Below the pieces are notes generated by a model that saw nothing but the letters and a program-made list of their open reading frames with translations, searched no databases and had not been told where the DNA came from. 13,372 nucleotides of DNA from an uncultured Oscillospiraceae bacterium (GTDB lineage Bacteria; Bacillota; Clostridia; Oscillospirales; Oscillospiraceae): NCBI GenBank assembly GCA_934572445.1, contig CAKTLD010000045.1, positions 1 through 13,372 on the forward strand, written 5' to 3'. The translations under genes and the position numbers were made by a program. This document shows positions 1-7,452 of this stretch, in pieces. Numbering within the stretch: position 1 is the first letter of the stretch; each line of letters begins with the position of its first letter.

Positions 1-4
1 TGAT

Positions 5-844
5 TTACTTCTTGCTGTAGTCATAGAAGCCCTTGCCGGACTTCTTGCCGAGCTGGCCGCCGCGGACCATCTTCTTGAGCAGCAGAGCGGGACGATACTT
101 CGGATCGCCGGTCTCGCTGTACAGAACGTTCATGATGGCAAGGCACACATCCAGGCCGATGAAATCGCCGAGGGCGAGGGGACCCATGGGGTGGTTCGCG
201 CCGAGCATCATGGCCTTGTCGATATCCTCAACGGAAGCGACACCGGTCTCGACCAGACCGATGGCCTCGTTGATCATCGGGATCAGGATCTTGTTGACGA
301 CGAAGCCCGGAGCCTCGGCGACCTCGACAGGCTCCTTGCCGATCTCCTTGGAGAGGTTATAGATGAAATCGAAGGTCTCCTGCGTGGTGTTGGCGCCGCG
401 GATGACCTCAACGAGCTTCATGCTGGGCACGGGGTTGAAGAAGTGCATGCCGATGACGGGATGCTTGAGACCGAGGCCCATCTCGGTGACAGAGAGAGAA
501 GAGGTGTTGGTGGCGAAGACGGTGCTCTCCTTGCACATTTCGTCCAGTTCGCCGAGCAGCTCGCGCTTGGTGCCCATCTCTTCCTTGACGCACTCGATGA
601 CGAGGTCGGCGTCAGCGGCGGCGGACTTCTCTTCGACCAGAATGTTATTCAGGATGGCGTCCTTGGCTTCCTCGGTCATCTTGCCCTTCTCGACGCGCTT
701 CTGCAGGGAAGCGGCGAGCTTATCCTTGTGGCGCTGCGCGGAAGCGACGCTGGAAGCGTACATCAGAGCGGTGTGGCCCTTGGCCGCGAAGACCTGAGCG
801 ATGCCGCTGCCCATGGTGCCGGCGCCGAAAACTGCAACTTTCAT
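5..844 (-). CDS. hbd: 3-hydroxybutyryl-CoA dehydrogenase
   Basis: A 279-residue protein of the usual length for the short 3-hydroxyacyl-CoA dehydrogenase family. It interconverts acetoacetyl-CoA and 3-hydroxybutyryl-CoA with NAD(P)H in the cytoplasm, a step in butyrate formation. Seen in the sequence: the N-terminal Rossmann motif [11 protein letters not shown] (residues 7-17), the catalytic-region motif [16 protein letters not shown] with His134 and Glu146 in the spacing known for the family, Asn184 in FVVNKIL, and the C-terminal helical domain with [16 protein letters not shown] (218-232) and [11 protein letters not shown] near the end. The start ATG at 844 follows AGGAGG by 9 nt. It lies 42 bp downstream of crt on the same strand, so the two are almost certainly one operon. 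The operon may run on past the left edge of the window, where thl, bcd or etf genes would be expected but cannot be seen. Confidence 0.96.
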   Translation of the reverse strand: MKVAVFGAGTMGSGIAQVFAAKGHTALMYASSVASAQRHKDKLAASLQKRVEKGKMTEEAKDAILNNILVEEKSAAADADLVIECVKEEMGTKRELLGELDEMCKESTVFATNTSSLSVTEMGLGLKHPVIGMHFFNPVPSMKLVEVIRGANTTQETFDFIYNLSKEIGKEPVEVAEAPGFVVNKILIPMINEAIGLVETGVASVEDIDKAMMLGANHPMGPLALGDFIGLDVCLAIMNVLYSETGDPKYRPALLLKKMVRGGQLGKKSGKGFYDYSKK

Positions 845-886
845 TGTATGTATCCTCCTACAATTTAATATATGAAGTTTATGGGA

Positions 887-1663
887 TCACTGATTGGTAA
901 AGGGTGCGTGCTTACGCTTTTCAAGGAACGCGCCCATGCCTTCCTGCTGGTCGGCGGTCTGGAAGCAGGAGCCGAAGGCCTTTTCCTCCACGACGACGGC
1001 ATCGTCCATTGCAAGGTCGAGACCTTCGTTGATGGCCCGCTTGGCCGCGCGCACCGCGATGGGGGCGTTGGCCGCGATCTGGCCCGCCAGCTTCTCCGCC
1101 GCGGCGTAGAGCTCATCGAGCGGATAAACCGCGTTGACCAGGCCGATGCGCAATGCCTCGTCCGCTTTGATGTTGCGGGCGGTGTAGACCATCTGCTTGG
1201 CCATGCCGGGGCCGACCAGGCGCGCAAGGCGCTGCGTGCCGCCGAAGCCCGGCGTGATGCCGAGGCCCGTCTCGGGCTGACCGAAGACGGCGGTATCGGA
1301 GCAGATGCGGAAATCGCAGCTCATGGCGAGCTCGCAGCCGCCGCCGAGCGCGTAGCCGCCGACCGCGGCGATGGTCGGGATCGGCAGCGTTTCCAGCCTG
1401 CGCATCACGTCGTTGCCCTGCTTGCCGAAAGCTTCTCCCTCTTCCCTGCTCAGGTCCTTCATCTGCGCGATGTCCGCACCGGCAACAAAGGACTTCTCCC
1501 CTGCGCCGCGCACGATCAGGCAGCGGATCTCGTTCAGGTCGATAGCATCGAGCGCAGCGTCGAGATCGGCGAGCACCTGAGAGTTGAGCGCGTTGAGCGC
1601 TTTCTCGCGGTCGACGATCAGATAGGCGATATTGCCCTTGGGCTCATATTTCACAAAAGACAT
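887..1663 (-). CDS. crt: short-chain enoyl-CoA hydratase (crotonase)
   Basis: A 258-residue crotonase-fold protein that hydrates crotonyl-CoA to 3-hydroxybutyryl-CoA, or dehydrates it in the butyrate direction, next to hbd. Family signatures: oxyanion-hole segment FVAGADI (59-65), the GYALGGGCELAMSCD block (103-117) holding the second oxyanion glycine and Glu111, and GQPETGLGITPGFGGTQRL (128-146) with Glu131. Glu111 and Glu131 match the two catalytic glutamates of rat mitochondrial crotonase. I chose the ATG at 1663 because a purine-rich AGGAGGAGG lies just upstream; the reading frame extends 13 codons further, to an ATG at 1702, but that would begin inside the promoter and leave the strong binding site inside the gene. 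It is the first gene of the visible crt-hbd operon. The physiological substrate (crotonyl-CoA rather than another enoyl-CoA) is inferred from the neighbour. Confidence 0.95.
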   Translation of the reverse strand: MSFVKYEPKGNIAYLIVDREKALNALNSQVLADLDAALDAIDLNEIRCLIVRGAGEKSFVAGADIAQMKDLSREEGEAFGKQGNDVMRRLETLPIPTIAAVGGYALGGGCELAMSCDFRICSDTAVFGQPETGLGITPGFGGTQRLARLVGPGMAKQMVYTARNIKADEALRIGLVNAVYPLDELYAAAEKLAGQIAANAPIAVRAAKRAINEGLDLAMDDAVVVEEKAFGSCFQTADQQEGMGAFLEKRKHAPFTNQ

Positions 1664-1702
1664 AAATGCCTCCTCCTGTCTTTTCTGTTTTTTGCTGAGC
1701 AT

Positions 1703-1731
1703 ATTATATGGTGTACCGCGCGCATTTGCAA
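1703..1731 (-). promoter_or_regulatory. sigma-A-type promoter of crt-hbd
   Basis: On the minus strand, -35 TTGCAA (1731-1726), a 17-nt spacer and -10 TATAAT (1708-1703), about 40 nt before the crt start. The -10 is a perfect consensus. Found by eye. Confidence 0.7.
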
Positions 1732-1852
1732 GAGAAAAATCACTTTTTTCAAAAAACTTTCACATTTCCCCGCTCGTCTTGCAAGAAATGTTGCAATTTT
1801 AACGATCTCCGCAAAAATGCAGCAGAACTTGTGTAAAAATTTGCGTTTTGAC

Positions 1853-1881
1853 TTGTCTCCGCCATGAATTTCCGCTATGAT
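1853..1881 (+). promoter_or_regulatory. probable promoter of trmB
   Basis: -35 TTGTCT (1853-1858), a 17-nt spacer and -10 TATGAT (1876-1881), 35 nt before the chosen trmB start. Both boxes depart from consensus, so this is a moderate call. It is divergent from the crt promoter, with about 120 bp of AT-rich DNA between them. Confidence 0.5.
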
Positions 1882-1916
1882 AAATTTTGATTTCACGAAA
1901 ACGAGGCATTTTAGAT

Positions 1917-2603
1917 ATGCGAATGCGCAAAAAGAAAAATCTGATCCCCCGCATGGAGCGCTGCGAAGCCTACCAGATCAAGGACCCCTACGAGCGCAGG
2001 GGCCATTGGCGTGAGCTGATGCCCGAAGCGAAGGAACTCCGCGTAGAGCTCGGCTGCGGCAAGGGCCGCTTCACCGCCGAGACTGCGGCCGCCGAGCCGG
2101 ACGTGCTGCTGATTGCGGTCGAGAAGGTGCCTGACGCAATGGTCGTTGCGATGGAGCGCGCGGCCAAGGCGGGCCTGCACAACGTCTTTTTCATCGACAT
2201 CGATGCCGACCAGCTGCCCGAGATCTTTGATCAGGGCGAGGTCGACCGCATCTACATCAACTTCTGCGATCCCTGGCCACCCAAGCGGCAGGCCAAGCGC
2301 CGCCTGACGCACGGCAACTTCCTCAAGCGCTACCGCCAGGTGCTCAAGGAGCACGGTCAGATCCACTTCAAAACCGACAACGATCCTCTGTTCCTCTGGT
2401 CGGTCGAAGAGATCCCGCAGTTTGGCTTTGCGCTCTCCGAGGTCACGCGCGACCTGCACGCGAACGGCCCCTGCGGCGTGATGACCGACTACGAGGCCAA
2501 GTTCTTCGCCGAGGGCAAGAACATCAACCGCTGCGTCGCCACGATGGAGCCGTGGGTGGAACCGGAGGATACGGACGTGCCCGCCGCGCCGGACGCAGAA
2601 TAA
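1917..2603 (+). CDS. trmB: tRNA (guanine-N7-)-methyltransferase
   Basis: A 228-residue class I methyltransferase that uses S-adenosylmethionine to make m7G46 in the variable loop of tRNAs. Seen: the AdoMet-binding motif ELGCGKGRF (44-52), the acidic residue of motif II in AVEK (Glu69), the TrmB signature INFCDPWPPKRQAKRRLT (114-131), HFKTDND (150-156) and the C-terminal TDYEAKF (190-196) used in tRNA/guanine recognition. The start is the ATG at 1917, giving the MRMRKK beginning common in Firmicute TrmB, with a weak GAGG 10 nt upstream. A TTG at 1887 opens the frame earlier but overlaps the promoter. The acidic, Ala/Pro-rich last 15 residues look like a lineage-specific tail. It is transcribed alone and ends in a bidirectional terminator. 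Confidence 0.95.
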   Translation: MRMRKKKNLIPRMERCEAYQIKDPYERRGHWRELMPEAKELRVELGCGKGRFTAETAAAEPDVLLIAVEKVPDAMVVAMERAAKAGLHNVFFIDIDADQLPEIFDQGEVDRIYINFCDPWPPKRQAKRRLTHGNFLKRYRQVLKEHGQIHFKTDNDPLFLWSVEEIPQFGFALSEVTRDLHANGPCGVMTDYEAKFFAEGKNINRCVATMEPWVEPEDTDVPAAPDAE

Positions 2604-2616
2604 ACCGGCAAAACGA

Positions 2617-2650
2617 AAAAAGCATCTCCGATAACCGGAGATGCTTTTCT
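2617..2650. terminator. bidirectional intrinsic terminator (trmB / transporter)
   Basis: A perfect 10-bp stem, AGCATCTCCG (2621-2630) with CGGAGATGCT (2636-2645), and a 5-nt loop. An A-run precedes it and a T-rich run follows, so it can end trmB on the plus strand and the transporter gene on the minus strand. It sits between the two stop codons at 2603 and 2670. Confidence 0.88.
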
Positions 2651-2669
2651 TTTTGCAGCTGTTTTCGCT

Positions 2670-4025
2670 TTACAGCAGACCCTGCAGCAGAATGATGACG
2701 ATCAGGATCGGCAGCACCCACTGGAAATACGGCTTGAGCTTGGGCGAGAGCTTGAGTCCCGAGCCCTTGTTGGCCTCGGCCAGGTACCTGTCGAACCCCC
2801 AGCCCCACTTCGTCACGCAGAACAGCAGATACACGAGCGAGCCGATGGGCAGCAGGAGGTTGCTGACAAGGAAATCCTCGCTGTCGAGCACGTCCTTACC
2901 GAGCAGGGGGTGGAAATCGCTCCAGATATTGTAGCCGAACACGCACGGCAGGCTGAGCACCGCCAGCAGCACGCCGTTGATCAGCACCGCCTTCCTGCGG
3001 CTCCAGCCGAAGGTGTCCATGCAGACGGCCAGAATATTCTCAAACACCGCCAGCACCGTCGAAAGGCTCGCAAACATCATGAACAGGAAGAACAGCGCGC
3101 CCCAGAAACGGCCGCCCGCCATGTTGACGAACACCTGCGGCAGCGTAATAAACAGCAGCGACGGGCCGTTGTCCGGCGTCACGCCGAAGGTAAAGCACGC
3201 CGGGAAGATGATGGTGCCCGCCATCAGTGCCACGAACGTATCGAGCACGCAGATGCGCACCGCCTCGCCGGCGAGAGCGTGATCATCGGACATGTAGCTG
3301 CCGAAGATCTCCATCGCCGCGATACCGAGCGAGAGCGTGAAGAACGCCTGATTCATCGCGTCGGTGATCAGGGTGCCGAAGCCGTTTTCGCGGATGGAAT
3401 CCATCGAGGGCAGCAGGTAGAACTTCATGCCCTCTGCCGCGCCGGACAGCGTCAGGCTGTGCACAGCGAGCACAAGGATCAGGAACAGCAGCGCCAGCAT
3501 CATGACCTTGGACACGCGCTCCAGACCCTTCTGCAGGCCGAACGAGCAGACCAGGAAGCCTACGATCACGATGGCGACAGCCAGGATCCCCATCTCCGTC
3601 GGGTTCGACAGCAGCTGGCCGAACACCGCCGAGGCATCCTCCGCCGACATGCCGGAATAAAATGCGCCGGACACAAAGCGCCCGAAATAGCTGACCATCC
3701 AGCCGGAAACGGTGGTGTAGTACATCATCAGCAAATAGCAGCCGAGCAGGCAGAACCAACCGTGAATATGCCACTTGGATCTGGGCTTTTCCAGTGTTTT
3801 GTAGGCCAGCACCGCGCTCTTGCGGCTCGCGCGGCCAACGGCCAGCTCCATCGTCAGCACGGGAACGCCCATGATCAGCAGGCTCAAAAGATAGAACAGC
3901 ACGAAATAGCCGCCGCCGTTCTTGCCCGTGATATAGGGGAAGCGCCACACATTGCCGATGCCGATGGCGCAGCCCGCGCTCACCAGCAGAAAGCCGAGAC
4001 GCGAGCCAAAGGATTCTCTCTTCAT
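2670..4025 (-). CDS. sodium-dependent amino-acid transporter, NSS/SNF family
   Basis: A 451-residue integral membrane protein of the neurotransmitter:sodium symporter family (LeuT fold), close in length to 11-helix bacterial members such as MhsT and TnaT. The first helix carries the family signature around GCAIGIGNVWRFPYITGKNGGG (residues 18-39, shown in part), the unwound segment that binds sodium and substrate. Helices 3, 6 and 8 are recognisable as long hydrophobic stretches, including GWMVSYFGRF and SLGIAAMEIFGSYM. It would import an amino acid with Na+; the substrate cannot be told from sequence. The start ATG at 4025 (MKRESFGSRLG) follows GAGG/GGAG; the frame is open a further 10 codons upstream, but that part is the promoter region. 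It is divergent from a LysR-type gene 112 bp away, which probably regulates it. Confidence 0.93.
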   Translation of the reverse strand: MKRESFGSRLGFLLVSAGCAIGIGNVWRFPYITGKNGGGYFVLFYLLSLLIMGVPVLTMELAVGRASRKSAVLAYKTLEKPRSKWHIHGWFCLLGCYLLMMYYTTVSGWMVSYFGRFVSGAFYSGMSAEDASAVFGQLLSNPTEMGILAVAIVIVGFLVCSFGLQKGLERVSKVMMLALLFLILVLAVHSLTLSGAAEGMKFYLLPSMDSIRENGFGTLITDAMNQAFFTLSLGIAAMEIFGSYMSDDHALAGEAVRICVLDTFVALMAGTIIFPACFTFGVTPDNGPSLLFITLPQVFVNMAGGRFWGALFFLFMMFASLSTVLAVFENILAVCMDTFGWSRRKAVLINGVLLAVLSLPCVFGYNIWSDFHPLLGKDVLDSEDFLVSNLLLPIGSLVYLLFCVTKWGWGFDRYLAEANKGSGLKLSPKLKPYFQWVLPILIVIILLQGLL

Positions 4026-4057
4026 TTTCTCCAACCTCACTTGCAAAAGATGCACTT

Positions 4058-4086
4058 ATCTTAATGCAAAGTTTTACACTTTACAA
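4058..4086 (-). promoter_or_regulatory. promoter of the NSS transporter gene
   Basis: Minus strand: -35 TTGTAA (4086-4081), a 17-nt spacer, -10 TAAGAT (4063-4058), 33 nt upstream of the transporter start. Its -35 occupies nearly the same bases as the -35 of the divergent lysR promoter. An imperfect dyad, TGCA-N10-TGCA (4051-4068), covers the -10. Confidence 0.55.
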
Positions 4087-4109
4087 GGCCGCATTTCCCA
4101 TGTTAAAAT
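4080..4109 (+). promoter_or_regulatory. promoter of the lysR-type gene
   Basis: -35 TTTACA (4080-4085), an 18-nt spacer, -10 TAAAAT (4104-4109), 29 nt before the start codon. Each box matches 5 of 6 consensus bases. The -10 is overlapped by the LysR box at 4108-4122. Confidence 0.55.
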
Positions 4110-4122
4110 AAGAAAAACTTAT
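4108..4122. promoter_or_regulatory. LysR-type T-N11-A box (probable operator)
   Basis: Perfect inverted repeat ATAAG-AAAAA-CTTAT, which contains the T-N11-A motif (T4109, A4121) typical of LysR-family binding sites. It overlaps the lysR -10 and lies just downstream of the shared -35 region, a position that fits autorepression. Confidence 0.55.
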
Positions 4123-4137
4123 GTTAGGAGGTCGGAC

Positions 4138-5058
4138 ATGAACCGCAACCAGCTCAGATACTTCGTTTCGGCTGCGGAGCACCGCAGCTTTACCAAGGCC
4201 GCCGAGCAGTATTACATCTCTCAGACCGCTGTGACGCAGCAGATCCGGCTGCTGGAGGAGTCGCTCGGCTGCGCACTGTTTGACCGCAGCACACGCCCCG
4301 TGAGCCTGACGAGCGCGGGCGCGGCCTTTTTGCAGGACGCGCGCGCCATTCTCGACCGCATGAGCCGCGCGCAGGAGCGCGTACACGATGCCTCCACGGG
4401 CCTTTCCGGCTCGCTGCGCGTAGGCTATGTGCGCGGCTACGAGCGCAGCGACCTCTCTGAGCTGATGCGCCGCTTCCATCAGCAGAACAGCAGCGTACTC
4501 ATCACCTTCTACCGCTGCTCCACCGACGTACTGGCCGCGGGGCTGCTGCATCAGGAGTATGATATCATCTTCACCTGGGACTCGACAAACCTCAGGACGC
4601 AGGAAGGCGTGGACTTCGAAAGCGTAGAGAAGGCGCGGCTGGTCGTGGCACTCTACGCTGCCCACCCGCTGGCCCAGCGCAGACGGCTGAGCCGTCAGGA
4701 GCTGCGCGGGGAAACGATCCTCTACATGTCGCCTGACGCCGCAGCGGACTCCTACGGCGACGCTTTCTTCATGCAGCTCTACAAGGACGCGGGCTACAAG
4801 CCCAACATTCTCTTCCGCTCCGCTGACACTGAGAGCATCCTCATGATGGTCGCGGCCGAGGAGGGCATCTCCATCCTGCCCGACTACTGCACCGACAAGC
4901 TTTACAACGCCGACAATCTGGTCTTTGTCCCGCTGACGGGCGAGGGCGAGGAGGAGGAGATCATCGCCGCCTGGCAGCGCGGCAACACGAATCCCGCGCT
5001 GCCGCGTTTTCTAAGCCTGCTGCACGATTCCCTGCCGCTGCGCGGCAAGCAGCGTTAG
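4138..5058 (+). CDS. LysR-family transcriptional regulator
   Basis: A 306-residue regulator of standard LysR length. Residues 1-60 are the winged helix-turn-helix, with the classic pattern of AAEHRSFTKAAEQYYISQTA (12-31) followed by VTQQIRLLEESLGCALFDRS (32-51) and LTSAGAAFL. Residues 90-300 form the periplasmic-binding-protein-like effector domain, starting at GSLRVGYVRGYE. The start ATG at 4138 has an excellent AGGAGGT 5 nt upstream; the frame is open further left, across the promoter and the divergent transporter start, which is not plausible coding sequence. Being divergent from the transporter gene with overlapping promoters, it most likely controls transporter expression in response to the transported compound (inference). 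Its stop codon overlaps the stop of the convergent integrase gene by 4 nt, and no terminator lies between them. Confidence 0.94.
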   Translation: MNRNQLRYFVSAAEHRSFTKAAEQYYISQTAVTQQIRLLEESLGCALFDRSTRPVSLTSAGAAFLQDARAILDRMSRAQERVHDASTGLSGSLRVGYVRGYERSDLSELMRRFHQQNSSVLITFYRCSTDVLAAGLLHQEYDIIFTWDSTNLRTQEGVDFESVEKARLVVALYAAHPLAQRRRLSRQELRGETILYMSPDAAADSYGDAFFMQLYKDAGYKPNILFRSADTESILMMVAAEEGISILPDYCTDKLYNADNLVFVPLTGEGEEEEIIAAWQRGNTNPALPRFLSLLHDSLPLRGKQR

Positions 5059-6194
5059 CCCTCCCGCGCGCCCGCGATCGCATCCGCCACGAGCGAGACA
5101 ACGTCAGCGACCGTGTCATCGAAAAGATGCATATACACCGCGCTCGTCACGGCAGTAGAACTGTGCCCCAGCGCCTTGGAGATGCTGAACATCGGCACGT
5201 TCTGGCTGTTGGCAACGCTGGCAAAGCTGTGGCGCAGGCCGTGGAGCGAGATCGGCGGCAGGCCCTGCGCGGCAACGAACTGCGTGATACGCTGGCAGAG
5301 GATATCCGGCTGATAGGGCCGCCCCTGCTCCGTCACGGCGACGTAGCCTCCGGTATTCCAGTCGGGGTCTGTGCGGCGGCGGCGCTCGCAGGCGTGATAC
5401 AGCCGCGCCAGCAGCGCCTCCAGATCCTCGTTGCCGCCAAAGGCCAGCCTCCGCTCGGAGGCGTAGGACTTCGGCGCTTTCTCCAGCGCCCGTCCGCTCA
5501 CTGCCGTGCGCACCTCGCACACGGCCAGCACGCCCGCGTCCAGATCCACGTTCTTCCACTTCAGTCCGCAGATCTCGCTGCGGCGCAATCCCAGATAACC
5601 CGCCAGCTTGAGCGCGATCTCCAGCGGATGCCCCTCGCTCACGCGAAAGAGCACGCCCAGCTGGGCGGAATCGTAAAAGCGATGCTGCGGCAGTTCACGC
5701 GCCGGCGGCGTGACAAGGCGCGTGATATTGTCGCCCACGATCCCCTGCCGCATCGCCGCCCCCAGCGCCGTATGCAGCAGCACATGATGCTTGCGGATCG
5801 TGTTGTTTCCCAGTCCCTTGCGGCGCAGCAGGCCGTAATACTGCTGCACGCGCATGGGCGTGAGCTCCTGCACGCGCACCTCGCCCAGCGCGGGGATCAG
5901 ATGAACGTAAACGATGTTTTCATAGCCGTGCACGGTCGTTTTCTCGCAGTTGGGCAAAATCAGCTCCTCCATCCAGTAGCGCAGCCACTCCTCCAGCGTC
6001 ATATCCGCGGGCGCCGCGCTGCCGCGCACGAGCTGCGCCATGCGCCGCTGGGCCATCGCCTCCTCCGCCTGCGCAAGTGTCGGATAGGTCTTCGCCCGGC
6101 GCACGCGCCTGCCGCCCTCCTCACAGTAGAAGGAAACGTAGAAGAGGTCCTTTTCGTCGTCGTAGGCCAGATTTCGTTTCAGCGTTTTTCTCAT
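5055..6194 (-). CDS. tyrosine recombinase / integrase (Tn916-like family)
   Basis: A full-length 379-residue integrase. Residues 1-55 resemble the AP2-like arm-binding domain (YDDEKDLFYVSF, then GGRRVRRAKTYPT). Residues 65-165 are the SAM-like core-binding domain (MTLEEWLRYWMEE ... GLGNNTIRKHH). Residues 170-379 are the catalytic domain. All catalytic residues can be placed: Arg204 in GLRRSE, Lys242 in the beta-hairpin PKSYASERRL, His318 and Arg321 in HGLRHSF, His344 in LGHSS and nucleophile Tyr354 in AVYMHLF. The ATG at 6194 has GGAG 9 nt upstream. There is no excisionase, relaxase, phage or cargo gene beside it and I could not recognise att sites, so it is either a solitary integrase or the stranded remnant of an element. 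Its GC-rich codon use resembles its neighbours, suggesting long residence. Confidence 0.93.
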   Translation of the reverse strand: MRKTLKRNLAYDDEKDLFYVSFYCEEGGRRVRRAKTYPTLAQAEEAMAQRRMAQLVRGSAAPADMTLEEWLRYWMEELILPNCEKTTVHGYENIVYVHLIPALGEVRVQELTPMRVQQYYGLLRRKGLGNNTIRKHHVLLHTALGAAMRQGIVGDNITRLVTPPARELPQHRFYDSAQLGVLFRVSEGHPLEIALKLAGYLGLRRSEICGLKWKNVDLDAGVLAVCEVRTAVSGRALEKAPKSYASERRLAFGGNEDLEALLARLYHACERRRRTDPDWNTGGYVAVTEQGRPYQPDILCQRITQFVAAQGLPPISLHGLRHSFASVANSQNVPMFSISKALGHSSTAVTSAVYMHLFDDTVADVVSLVADAIAGAREG

Positions 6195-6256
6195 AGTTCC
6201 GTTCTCCTTTCTTCGTTATGCCAACTTTTTTGCCGCAGTCTATGCGGTATGGATAT

Positions 6257-6294
6257 AAAAAAACGCCGCTGCACATAGGTGCAGCGGCGTTTTT
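6257..6294. terminator. intrinsic terminator of the infC-rpmI-rplT operon
   Basis: A perfect 12-bp stem (6263-6274 with 6279-6290) with loop ATAG, flanked by an A-run (6256-6262) and TTTT (6291-6294). On the minus strand it is a strong terminator about 20 nt after the rplT stop; it could also act on the plus strand. It separates the integrase gene from the ribosomal operon upstream. Confidence 0.92.
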
Positions 6295-6311
6295 CGCGTC
6301 ATTATGGAAGA

Positions 6312-6662
6312 TCAGGTGTTCTTGGCGATCTCGACGAGCTTGGCAAAAGCGGCGGCATCGTTGATGGCCATTTCGCTGAGCATCTTGCGGTTGATCTCGA
6401 TGCCGGCAGTCTTCAGGCCGTGCATGAAGGTGGAGTAGTTCATGCCGTTGAGCTTGCAGGCGGCGGAGATACGGGTGATCCACAGGGAGCGGAAATCTCT
6501 CTTCTTCAGGCGGCGGCCGACATAGGCGTAGGTCAGGGACTTCATGACCTGCTCATTGGCCATCTTGAAGTGGCGGGATTTATTGCCCCAGTAGCCCTTG
6601 GCGAGCTTGAGGGTCTTGTTTCTTCTCTTGCGCGTCATCATCGCGCCTTTAACACGTGCCAT
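6312..6662 (-). CDS. rplT: 50S ribosomal protein L20
   Basis: A 116-residue basic protein matching L20 along its whole length: [23 protein letters not shown] at the start (in part), [29 protein letters not shown] and the C-terminal [18 protein letters not shown]. It binds 23S rRNA early in large-subunit assembly, and in Firmicutes it also represses its own operon through the leader RNA. The start at 6662 has AGGAGG 10 nt upstream. It is the last gene of infC-rpmI-rplT and is followed by the terminator at 6257-6294. Confidence 0.98.
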   Translation of the reverse strand: MARVKGAMMTRKRRNKTLKLAKGYWGNKSRHFKMANEQVMKSLTYAYVGRRLKKRDFRSLWITRISAACKLNGMNYSTFMHGLKTAGIEINRKMLSEMAINDAAAFAKLVEIAKNT

Positions 6663-6697
6663 ATTGTATAAGCCTCCTTAAAGCGTATCGTTGTAAA

Positions 6698-6895
6698 TTA
6701 TTTGTAGGGGATCATCTTGCGGATCGTGCTGGCAGTGGTCTTGTCAGCATAGCCGCCCTGACGCAGACGACGGGTACGCTTGGTGGGCTTCTTGGTCAGG
6801 ATGTGGCTCTTGAAAGCCTTGGCGACCTTGACCTTGCCGGTCTTGGTCAGGTTGAATCTCTTCTTGGAACCGCTATGGGTTTTCAGCTTGGGCAT
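6698..6895 (-). CDS. rpmI: 50S ribosomal protein L35
   Basis: A 65-residue, very basic protein with the L35 signature [14 protein letters not shown] and the C-terminal region [11 protein letters not shown] ... IRKMIPYK. A late-assembling large-subunit protein. AAGGAG lies 7 nt before the ATG at 6895. It is the middle gene of the operon, 38 nt after infC and 35 nt before rplT. Confidence 0.98.
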   Translation of the reverse strand: MPKLKTHSGSKKRFNLTKTGKVKVAKAFKSHILTKKPTKRTRRLRQGGYADKTTASTIRKMIPYK

Positions 6896-6933
6896 AGTAG
6901 TTTCTCCTTTTCGTATTTGTAGTTGCGTAGGGC

Positions 6934-7452
6934 TTACTTTCCCGCTTTCGGGGAAAGGAAGATCGACATGCTGCGGCCCTCCATCTTGGGCTCTTTATCC
7001 AGATTGGCAACATCGGCGGCAGCCTCTGCAAAGCGCACCAGCAGATCGCGGCCGATATCCGTGTGGGCCATCTCGCGCCCGCGGAAGCGGACAGAGACCT
7101 TGACGCGGTTGCCGTCGGCAATGAACTTCTGAGCGTTTTTCAGCTTGGTGTTGAAATCGCCCACATCAATGCCAGGGGACATGCGCACTTCCTTGATCTC
7201 GACGACGCGCTGGTTCTTTCTGGCTTCCTTCTCGCGCTTGCCCTGCTCAAAGCGGAACTTGCCGTAGTCCATAAGACGGCACACAGGCGGATTGGCCTGC
7301 GGCGAGATCTTGACCAGGTCAAGGCCCTGCTCGTCGGCGATGTGCTGCGCCTGCGCGGCGGACATGATGCCGAGCTGTTCGCCGGTCGAACTGATCAGGC
7401 GGATCTCATTGTCCCGGATTTCCTCGTTGATCTGATGCACGTTGCTGCTAAT
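6934..7452 (-). CDS. infC: translation initiation factor IF-3, probable AUU start
   Basis: A 172-residue IF-3. The N-terminal domain runs over residues 8-75 ([13 protein letters not shown], then [16 protein letters not shown] at 55-70) and the C-terminal domain over 83-172 ([28 protein letters not shown]). IF-3 keeps subunits apart and proofreads initiation codons. No ATG, GTG or TTG sits at a good distance from the Shine-Dalgarno sequence: GGAGG (minus strand, about 7467-7462) is followed 9 nt later by ATT at 7452, and the next candidate, GTG at 7440, is 21 nt away and would remove residues normally present. AUU starts are established for infC elsewhere (E. coli, Geobacillus), where IF-3 represses its own translation through them. 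The frame is open far upstream to 7662, but that covers the promoter and leader. Confidence 0.95.
   Translation of the reverse strand: MSSNVHQINEEIRDNEIRLISSTGEQLGIMSAAQAQHIADEQGLDLVKISPQANPPVCRLMDYGKFRFEQGKREKEARKNQRVVEIKEVRMSPGIDVGDFNTKLKNAQKFIADGNRVKVSVRFRGREMAHTDIGRDLLVRFAEAAADVANLDKEPKMEGRSMSIFLSPKAGK

Noticed and set aside
2910..4064. 384-codon open frame on the plus strand, antisense to the transporter
   Set aside because: His/Gln/Glu/Ala-rich translation typical of the complement of a GC-rich gene; no ribosome binding site or family resemblance, and the opposite strand is a clear NSS transporter.
5127..6278. 383-codon open frame on the plus strand, antisense to the integrase
   Set aside because: Arg/His/Ala/Leu-rich shadow; the integrase on the other strand has every catalytic motif.
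5055..6300. att sites of an integrated element around the integrase
   Set aside because: No tRNA end and no direct repeats that I could identify on both sides within the window.
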